64,000 bases of DNA from Pythium myriotylum. Taxonomy: Eukaryota; Oomycota; Peronosporomycetes; Pythiales; Pythiaceae. The stretch is from contig JALJCQ010000004.1 in NCBI GenBank assembly GCA_023091665.1, positions 1,674,001 to 1,738,000 on the forward strand, read 5' to 3'. Under the pieces are notes generated by a model, which worked only from the letters and a program-made list of their open reading frames with translations, did not search any database and was not told the DNA's origin. Within the stretch, counting starts at the first letter, position 1. Every line of letters begins with the position of its first letter. Positions 26,395 through 33,721 of this stretch are shown here, piece after piece. The position numbers and the translations under genes are program-made.

Positions 26395-27574
26395 GCGCAA
26401 ACCACTATTTACGACCCCCTCCTCAAACACAACCCTAAGCCTAAATGACCTCTCAAAACACATAACACAAACACACTACACACACATCATACCCAGGCCC
26501 ACAGCAACCATACACACCAATTACAAACACTACCAACACTACCCCCTTCTCCCTCTCCCCCTTACCCTCACACTACTATTACTACCACCACACTTCTAGT
26601 GCCCACGGACTTCGCGGACCACCGACTTCCTTCGCCGACCCATGCTTCGAGGGCGTCACCCCACGTTACAGCGCCACTGCAGCGCCAGTACCAAACTAGT
26701 ATTTCGACATCTACGACTACGGCTTCGTCCGCGTCTATGTCGACTGCGTCCACATCGGCTGCGGTCGCGGCAGCTCGTTACCCGCCAATTCAACGCCACG
26801 AATCTTATCTTTATTGTTCTACCACCGCGTCGTCGCTCAGCGACCCCGCGACGCGGTTGCCACAACAATCCACCCAAAAACAAACTAGCCTTCCCCCACA
26901 ACAACTCCCAACCGATGTATCATCGCGCGCAAGACAAGACACAGCCAGCCGCCGACCCGAATGCATATGGTCGTGCACATCTCGCTGCGTTCCTATGTCT
27001 TCCACGTCTTCGCATCCTCTCATCTTCTCATCTTCGTCTCCGAGAGTGTCGAGTGTCGGCACCTGTCTCTTCGTCACAGCTCCGTGTCGGCTTGCCAGAC
27101 CCCGCGCAGCGCGGCTACCCGAAATCCTAGCTCACCGCCTGTCCCCTCTGCACAACACAGCCATCTTCGTTTACTCCTTCGGTGCCTTCTCCGTCTTCTC
27201 CGTCTTCCCATTTGCTCGGTCTTCTCGGTCCTCTCGGTCTTCTCCTTCTCGGTCCTCTCGGTCCTCTCGGTCTTCTCGGTCTTCTCATACGCTCGTCATC
27301 GTATCTTCGTTCATACCAGCTGGGAAGAAAACAAAGGAGAAGAAAAGAAAACACCAACAGTCTCATAGACGATCTTGATTCAGGTTTTGTTTGTTCGTTT
27401 GTTTGTTTGGGAAAGAGGAGGGAGGAGAGGAGAGAAGAAGAGAAGAGAAGAGAAGAGACGAGACGAGACGAGGGAGGAGAGGAGAGGAAGGGGTAGGGTA
27501 GGAGTAGGGTAGGGGTGTTGTACGTGGAGGGTGGGAGCTATTGATGGGGGAGAGAGGAGGCAGGGCGATCTGAT

Positions 27575-27592
27575 GGGGGGGGGGGGGGGGGG
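27575..27592. repeat. Expanded G-run (18 bases) in the unit of tRNA copy 21
   Basis: Same site as the other expanded runs; last complete unit before the LTR. Confidence 0.85.
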
Positions 27593-27670
27593 CGGGAGCA
27601 GGCAGGGTGATTAGTGATGGTGGAAGGCTGGCATGGAGTGGGTCGTGTGACGTTGCAAAAAGATAGACAA

Positions 27671-27742
27671 GGGCCATGCCGGAGATCGAATCCGGGACCT
27701 CTCGCACCCTAAGCGAGAATCATACCACTAGACCACATGGCC
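27671..27742 (-). tRNA. tRNA-Pro(AGG), copy 21
   Basis: Intact, same as copy 1, with an 18-base G-run upstream on the plus strand. Last tRNA of the array: the next unit is cut off by the LTR before its tRNA. Confidence 0.93.
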
Positions 27743-28767
27743 GCGCAAACCACTATTTACGACCCCCTCCTCAAACACAACCCTAAGCCTAAATGACCTC
27801 TCAAAACACATAACACAAACACACTACACACACATCATACCCAGGCCCACAGCAACCATACACACCAATTACAAACACTACCAACACTACCCCCTTCTCC
27901 CTCTCCCCCTTACCCTCACACTACTATTACTACCACCACACTTCTAGTGCCCACGGACTTCGCGGACCACCGACTTCCTTCGCCGACCCATGCTTCGAGG
28001 GCGTCACCCCACGTTACAGCGCCACTGCAGCGCCAGTACCAAACTAGTATTTCGACATCTACGACTACGGCTTCGTCCGCGTCTATGTCGACTGCGTCCA
28101 CATCGGCTGCGGTCGCGGCAGCTCGTTACCCGCCAATTCAACGCCACGAATCTTATCTTTATTGTTCTACCACCGCGTCGTCGCTCAGCGACCCCGCGAC
28201 GCGGTTGCCACAACAATCCACCCAAAAACAAACTAGCCTTCCCCCACAACAACTCCCAACCGATGTATCATCGCGCGCAAGACAAGACACAGCCAGCCGC
28301 CGACCCGAATGCATATGGTCGTGCACATCTCGCTGCGTTCCTATGTCTTCCACGTCTTCGCATCCTCTCATCTTCTCATCTTCGTCTCCGAGAGTGTCGA
28401 GTGTCGGCACCTGTCTCTTCGTCACAGCTCCGTGTCGGCTTGCCAGACCCCGCGCAGCGCGGCTGTGATGTAGCGGTCGTACGTTTTTGACAATCCACCC
28501 GGCTCCAACTAGCGAAGGGGTAGCGCTAGGAGCCGGGAAACACTTGCCAAACTTAGCTGCTCACGCTCTGCTGCTGCTGCGATTCCGGTTCAGCCACGAC
28601 AGACTAACCCGGTTTCAATTGCAGGCAAAAAGCGATCGCAGAAGGTGGGCAAAGCTTTCTCCACGCAGATATCCAAAGATGACTAGCGCAAGCGAGATAG
28701 AATGCTCACCCGGCTAGCACCTCACGTTGTGTACCCTTTGACGGTTCTTCAGAAGCTGGGTAATAGA

Positions 28768-28775
28768 GGAAATGA
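28768..28775 (-). promoter_or_regulatory. Possible initiator (TCATTTCC) in the LTR, sense direction
   Basis: TCATTTCC matches the initiator type described for oomycete genes (pyrimidine, CA, then T/C-rich). It sits about 880 bp into the LTR in sense orientation, a plausible U3/R border. Copies: 41495-41502 in the other LTR of copy A, 51137-51144 in copy B. A short motif, so only suggestive. Confidence 0.25.
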
Positions 28776-29518
28776 CCCGCTACCCGATGCTGTCTGATTT
28801 GGTAGGCAAACCGGTTGCCAGAACCTTCAGATACTACGGAAATGCAAGGGAAAAGGGGGGACTGTGACGGCACGGAGCGATCAACCAGTCCAAGCAACCG
28901 GTCCCAGACCGGAGCAAACGCAAGAAAGACAAATACAATAGAATGTATTACCGGGTTTCCCAGTTAATACAGCTCGCAACCACACTATAAAAACCCTCAG
29001 TCCGTGGCCTGAGCCACTTCCCTTAGGTTATCGAACCAGGAAACCGCTTCACCCAGTCACTTGACCGGCTCCACGACTCACAAGGCAACGCACACACACG
29101 CAGCACACACCGCCAGAGCACTCCAACACACAGCCAGTACCTTAGAGAACCGGGATGTCGAGGTGGCCGCCGATACAACTGCTGTTGTAGGCCCGAAGAC
29201 TTGGAGCAGACAAGGCAAAAGGGGAAGTCTATTACGGAGGGTGGGCCGGTTGTCCCGTCCCTCTTATAACCGGGAGAAATTGTTTACTAAACCAGAATCG
29301 AGGAAGTACCGGCGGGTGCGAATCAGATTCCAATGGGTTCGCGGACCAGTACGGACGGCTAATGGCACACACGAAACTAACGGTAATTTTCCGCTAGAAC
29401 CGGTAATATACCAGACACTTCCCTGAAATCTCTAACTGGCTGGTAATATTCGCCAGTGGAGTCAGGTACCGTGTTTTCCGGTACTATTAGTGTGGCACGC
29501 CGGAAGCCGGAAACTGGG

Positions 29519-29526
29519 TATAAATA
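29519..29526 (+). promoter_or_regulatory. Candidate TATA box for the antisense gene, copy A 3' LTR
   Basis: TATAAATA on the plus strand, the centre of the perfect palindrome CTGGGTATAAATACCCAG (29514-29531). It lies 164 bp before the ATG at 29690 and points into the antisense gene. Because it is palindromic, the other strand reads TATTTATA, so the box could serve both directions. Start sites are not known. Confidence 0.4.
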
Positions 29527-29689
29527 CCCAGCTAGTGTGTAGTACACAATTTTAGACCTATCCTAAAGAACCACAGTGGTTCTTGACAGTTCCCGGTCCC
29601 ACAGAGATGGGGAATTCCGGGAAAGTCCGCGGGGAACCGGTCCCGCTACATCAAAACCGCCCCTGTGTTGTTCCCCGACGCCATTCTTG

Positions 29690-32263
29690 ATGTCGGAGGG
29701 GGCAGCACACAACAGCGCGCTTGCCACAACGGGCATGAGTGCAGCGCAGGCGGCGGAGGTGGCGGGCACGACTGGTACGTATCGCATCTGAACACTTGGC
29801 CGACGCGGAGATGTTGATCCCGGTTCCGCAGGCTCTGAGATCGTGCCATGGACGTCGCCGGCGAGCCGGCTGCGAGTCGACGAGTCGGGGCAGGCGCATC
29901 CGTTTCCTGAGGTCGAGGGCGTCCGTTCGTTCAGCCGTATCCTCTTGCGGCAGGTTGCTGAGAGGTTGCGGCGACCGGATCAAGTCGACGTCGACTTGAC
30001 CGGGTCCTTCGACCGGCTCGAGGCCTTGCTGGCAATCCAGCTACCGGCTTCGGCGCACCCGTTTGACGATCGTGACAACTGGGAGGTTCCGGTTGGCCAC
30101 GTGCTGCGCTCACTATTTCGAGAGGGGGAGGACGTCGACAACGTCGTGCTCTCTCGCCACGACGATCGGAGCCCGCCACCTGAGCACCCAAGCGCCGAGC
30201 GGATCGCGAACGTGGTGACGAAGGCGACGGCGCTGTACGCGAACCTCGCTGAGATGTACGGTGAGGAGCGCCTTTTCGAGCGCGTGGTGTGCACGGCGCG
30301 CTCGAACGCGTGGCTGTCGCACGTGGCTTCGACCCTGGCCGACATCGCAAGCGTGCGCGAGACCAGCTCGCTGACAAGAGACGATCCCCGGTCGACCACG
30401 ATCATGATGCTCGAAGGTAGGCTCCGAGCGCAGGAGGCACGCGCGAGGCATCTCGAGAACCGGCCGTCATCCGGGTGCCGCGATTGTCAGCGGCTGCTGA
30501 ACCGGGTTGAAGACTTGAGGGGCTTCGCTATCAACCTCGAGACAACCAAGACGGGCTTGGCGGTGCGCGTGGGCGAGCTCCACAGTGAGCTTCAACACGC
30601 CCAAACGCGATTTGCAAGCCAGGAACAGGAGCTGAAGGAGGCACGGAGCCGGGTTGTGGAGCTCGAGAATCGAAACAGAGAGTTGGAGCGCCATGCAGCC
30701 GAGTTGAAGAGGCGCGTCGACGCCCTCGAGCAAGTTCAAGTACCGGACGACCGTCTCACGCGGGCCCAAGCCGAGCACGTCTACGAGTTTTGCTGGACGA
30801 ACTCGGCGGCCCTTGGCGATCCCCGACGCTGGTGGGAACTGGTCAAGGCATGTGCTCTGAACGACCCGAGGTCGCTCCAGCCGACTCAGTTCATGGTCGC
30901 CGCTGCTTCATCATCGGCCCCGCCCACGCCAGTGCTCGCATTGAACCAGATACCAGACGCTTTCGATGATTTTCCGGCTGCTCGCGCGCGATCAACTCGG
31001 TCGGTGGACGAGTCGCTGGAGGACGCGTTGTTGGAGGCGTCACTTGCAGGCACCGGCTCCAGAAAGGCTCGTAAGGCGTCACAGGATGCGACGGCGCAGA
31101 TGGCCTTGAGCGCAAAGTACGACGCGCAATTGACTCAGTTCCTGGCTCAAGCGATCTCTGACGAAGATGAAGGCGATTCGAGCGGTGCAGCTGTGGTCTC
31201 CCAGACCGGCTCGACTACCGGGAGGACGAACACTTCAAGCAGCAGACCGGCGCCAGCGAGCAGCATTACCAGGTCAACGCCGGCTTCGGACGCTGTCGAC
31301 GCGTACACAGGTCTCCCGAACAAGGTGTTGGCTTCGTGGTTCAAGGAGCCGATCCGGTTCCCACCGGATCAGGCGACCTCCCGCTCATTTCGCGAGCTCG
31401 CGGCATCTCCGTTCCCGCTGAGCACGACCCGGTCGACTAGCTCGGTTCTCCACTATGGTCGGCCCGTTGAAAGACACAGGATCACGTTCGCCGGGCAGCC
31501 CACGCAGGGAATACCCGGGCAGACGCCGTACTTCCCGAACTACGAACCGGTAAAGTTGAAGGGCAGTCAGATACTCGATCAATATTGCACCGCTGAGGGT
31601 CTTCGGGAGGTCCGCGCTCTTCTCGCTACCCGTCCGTGGGACGACATGTACTTCCGGCGAGTCTTGTTCTACTTCCTGCACAACCCGACCGAAGACTCTG
31701 AAGAGCAAGCCAGTTATCTCGACGCTCGGTTGAAGTTCCAGTACGAGAACCGGCAGGCGCTCTGGTTTCTGACTCACTGGCTCTTTCTAGCGAAGAAGCC
31801 GTCTGCTCGCATCGACCTGGCGTGGGTCGACTTGTACGCGAACCGGGAAGAGCTCAAGCGGGTCCTCCGACGCGAGTCCCAAGCCCTCTGCCAGCAAGCT
31901 CCTGCCGACACCGTCACTGCATACCTTCAGAGCGAGCCCGCCTTGTGGACCGAGCCCGCCAAGCCTTGCGTGTGGGCACTGGAGCCGTTCGGACCGGGGA
32001 ACTCCGCGATTGACCAACTCCGCAGGTTGGACGAGGAAGAACCGATCCGGTGCTACTGGGCGAGCCAACCCGGTCGCTTCGTGGAAGCTCGCCTTCCAGG
32101 TCAGCTCGAGATCATGAACCGGCTCGGCGGTCGGTGCTGGGAGCTGCCGGCGCCGTGGAACGATCCAAGCTACGTCCCGTTCCCGTTGGACCAAGCGGCA
32201 CCCGGCACTCCTGGACCCGACTTCGTGTTCCGACCGTCGCGGAACCGTGCGTCTCACATTTGA
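29690..32263 (+). CDS. Antisense gene of the LTR element, copy A (about 838 aa, one intron)
   Basis: Runs opposite to gag-pol, between integrase and 3' LTR. The main frame (29819-32263) has no ATG near its start, but a 57-nt intron at 29775-29831 (GTACGT...CCGCAG, two in-frame TGA inside) joins it in phase to an upstream exon whose ATG at 29690 lies 37 bp inside the LTR border. The predicted protein has about 838 aa: an acidic/basic N-terminal part, a coiled coil at about 217-330 (leucine and glutamate/arginine heptads), a Ser/Thr-rich linker, then a Trp- and Tyr-rich, probably folded C-terminal region from about 560. No signal peptide, membrane segment or known family recognised. Plant Tat/Ogre elements also have antisense frames here, but I cannot claim homology. 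Both copies are intact, unlike pol. Confidence 0.75.
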
Positions 32264-32584
32264 TCACCGGGCTCCCATGGTCTTCGCGTAGCACACTTCG
32301 TAGCTCTGCATATCAGGTTAACTGGCTTGTTCATTCCACTGGCTTGTTCACTCCTCGTTAATACACGTTCACCTTGACTTCTTTTTGTTGACATGAATCT
32401 GGCTCTCTTTTGACAACTAGTCAGCTCGCTGACAGTTGCACAGTCCTAGAGCTCGGACTGTGCGCGCACCCAGACCGATCGGTGCGCGTCCATGCAATGC
32501 AAGGGGGCTCTTGATCGGCGAAGAGCCCAGTTGGCTGGCTAATCGCAGGGCCAGCCATTCCTGCGTGGCACCGAGTTGACGCCC
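32264..32584. other. Gap between convergent antisense gene and pol, copy A
   Basis: No reading frame. 32264-32419 shows nothing recognisable apart from a doubled GGCTTGTTCA-like motif near 32325-32350. The rest holds the hairpin cluster. Confidence 0.7.
32420..32556. other. Five consecutive perfect stem-loops, copy A
   Basis: Stems read directly: 32420-32433 (6 bp, 2-nt loop), 32438-32463 (9 bp, GCACAGTCC/GGACTGTGC), 32464-32487 (7 bp, GCGCACC/GGTGCGC), 32505-32528 (8 bp, GGGCTCTT/AAGAGCCC), 32533-32556 (7 bp, GGCTGGC/GCCAGCC). All pairs are Watson-Crick, with loops of 2 to 10 nt. The cluster lies just past the integrase stop in the pol mRNA and about 155 bp past the stop of the antisense gene, so it would fold in both transcripts. 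Confidence 0.7.
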
Positions 32585-33721
32585 CTAGGCCGGCTCGGCC
32601 ATGGCGTCGCTGTCGTCACCAGTCTGCATAGCAGCGAAACGCATCCGGGCTCGTTGGCTGGCTTCAAACTCGTACAGTAGCCGGCCGGAATCCATACGCT
32701 CGACAGGCACCCACTCTGGCTCGTCATAACCGGTCCAGCGGACCAGGTACTCTTTCGCTCGGCGGCCGTTCCTTGTCCTCGGACCAGTCCAGCGAACGTC
32801 GATGATCTCTTCGATCCGATACTGACCCGCAGCTTCATCCGGCTCCCAACTGTCTTCCGGGAGTATAGCAGCGTCCAGATCATCGTCATCTGACACGTTC
32901 ACCTGTTCTGACCAACCGGGGCGCTCTTTGGACACGATCCTCGGCTTCAACCTGCTGACATGAACCCATGAGGCGATCCGGTACGGCGTGCTGTCAACAT
33001 CCAGTCGGACTCGGTATGCTTCGTCCTTCTCAGTGATCCGGAACGGTCCGTGCCAAGCATGAGCGAGCTTTCGACTCAGACCTGCTCGAACACGAGCCAT
33101 GTACAACCAGACCTGCTGGCCGACCTCGAAACCGGCTTTGAACTTGTCAGGTAACTGGTTCCAAGCGTCTGTCGCCGCCTCGGCTCGGTTCTCTTTGGCC
33201 TGTTGTTGGAGATCATGTGCCCATGCCTTAGCGTACTCATGTGTCCGGTGAACCCGGAGGCGCCACAGATACGCACTCAACTGGTCTCGTCCCCTCGGCG
33301 GTCGTTCGAGCATAGCCGATACTGTCGTTCGAGCATCCCATCCGTGGAGCAGGAAAAACGGGGTGTCCTTCCGGACTGTGTCGTACGAGGTGTTGATGGC
33401 CAGCATGAGCCGGCTCACGACATCTTCCCAGTCACCCTGGTCTGGCTGCTCGACATACACGCGCACACTTCGCACCACTGTCTGAACCGAGCGTTCTTGC
33501 TGCCCGTTCGCCTGTGGCCTATACGCTAAGGTGGCTCGTTGCCGGCTCTGGATCATCCTCCGGAACTGGTTGAACACGTCACTCATGAAACGGGGATCCT
33601 GATCGTGGCGAATTACAGCACTGGCTCCATACCGCTGAAATACCACTCGCTCGTAGACTTCAGCCACCGCAGGAGCCGAGGTGTCACTCATCGCCTCGCT
33701 CATGACGTAACCGGTGAACAT
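32585..33721 (-). CDS. Integrase C-terminal half with chromodomain, copy A
   Basis: Integrase catalyses cDNA strand transfer into host DNA. This frame holds the second and third catalytic residues: D40 in RHDQDPRF and E76 in GQQERS, exactly 35 residues apart (D,D35E). A GPF-type module follows at about 224-229 (WHGPFRI) and a chromodomain at about 301-352 (YRIEEIIDVRW ... YLVRWTGYDEPEW), which in chromoviruses steers insertion to chromatin. The first catalytic Asp is in the preceding frame; the two overlap by 22 nt with a minus-1 offset, as if one C were lost at about 33722. The ATG at 33721 lies in mid-domain and is not a real start. Unlike copy B, the C-terminus is intact. Confidence 0.85.
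   Translation of the reverse strand: MFTGYVMSEAMSDTSAPAVAEVYERVVFQRYGASAVIRHDQDPRFMSDVFNQFRRMIQSRQRATLAYRPQANGQQERSVQTVVRSVRVYVEQPDQGDWEDVVSRLMLAINTSYDTVRKDTPFFLLHGWDARTTVSAMLERPPRGRDQLSAYLWRLRVHRTHEYAKAWAHDLQQQAKENRAEAATDAWNQLPDKFKAGFEVGQQVWLYMARVRAGLSRKLAHAWHGPFRITEKDEAYRVRLDVDSTPYRIASWVHVSRLKPRIVSKERPGWSEQVNVSDDDDLDAAILPEDSWEPDEAAGQYRIEEIIDVRWTGPRTRNGRRAKEYLVRWTGYDEPEWVPVERMDSGRLLYEFEASQRARMRFAAMQTGDDSDAMAEPA

Larger units (their letters stand above)
1..28464. repeat. Tandem array of 1.32-1.35 kb units, each with one tRNA-Pro(AGG)
   Basis: Direct repetition is obvious by eye. Distances between successive tRNA genes are 1336, 1321, 1336, 1348, 1341 (x5), 1331 (x2), 1350, 1345, 1350, 1345, 1347, 1346, 1345, 1347, 1347. 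Units are almost identical; nearly all differences sit in three simple repeats: a 9-bp TCGGTCYTC minisatellite, an AGAAG tract and a G-run. The first unit is cut by the window edge and the last stops in mid-unit at 28464 against an LTR. Outside the tRNA I see no RNA gene or convincing protein gene: the open frames of 60-262 codons occur in several frames and both strands at once, mostly begin with GTG, and their length follows the minisatellite. Low stop density comes from CT/AG-rich composition. Confidence 0.97.
28466..29653 (-). repeat. 3' LTR of copy A
   Basis: 1188 bp, TG...CA. In sense orientation the outer end cuts the tRNA array at 28464/28466. On the plus strand it contains TATAAATA at 29519-29526 inside an 18-bp palindrome and a 19-bp palindrome AAGAACCACAGTGGTTCTT (29566-29584). 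A 14-bp stem with a 3-nt bulge (28498-28537) lies near its sense 3' end. Small open frames inside it are not convincing genes. Confidence 0.95.

Noticed and set aside
1..28464. CRISPR-like regular repetition
   Set aside because: Period 1.34 kb with near-identical full units and no short repeat/unique spacer structure; the context is eukaryotic.
29061..29426. 121-codon open frame inside the LTRs, present in all four
   Set aside because: Low-complexity Thr/His/Arg sequence overlapping the promoter region; no start context or domain. Presence in each LTR follows from LTR identity.
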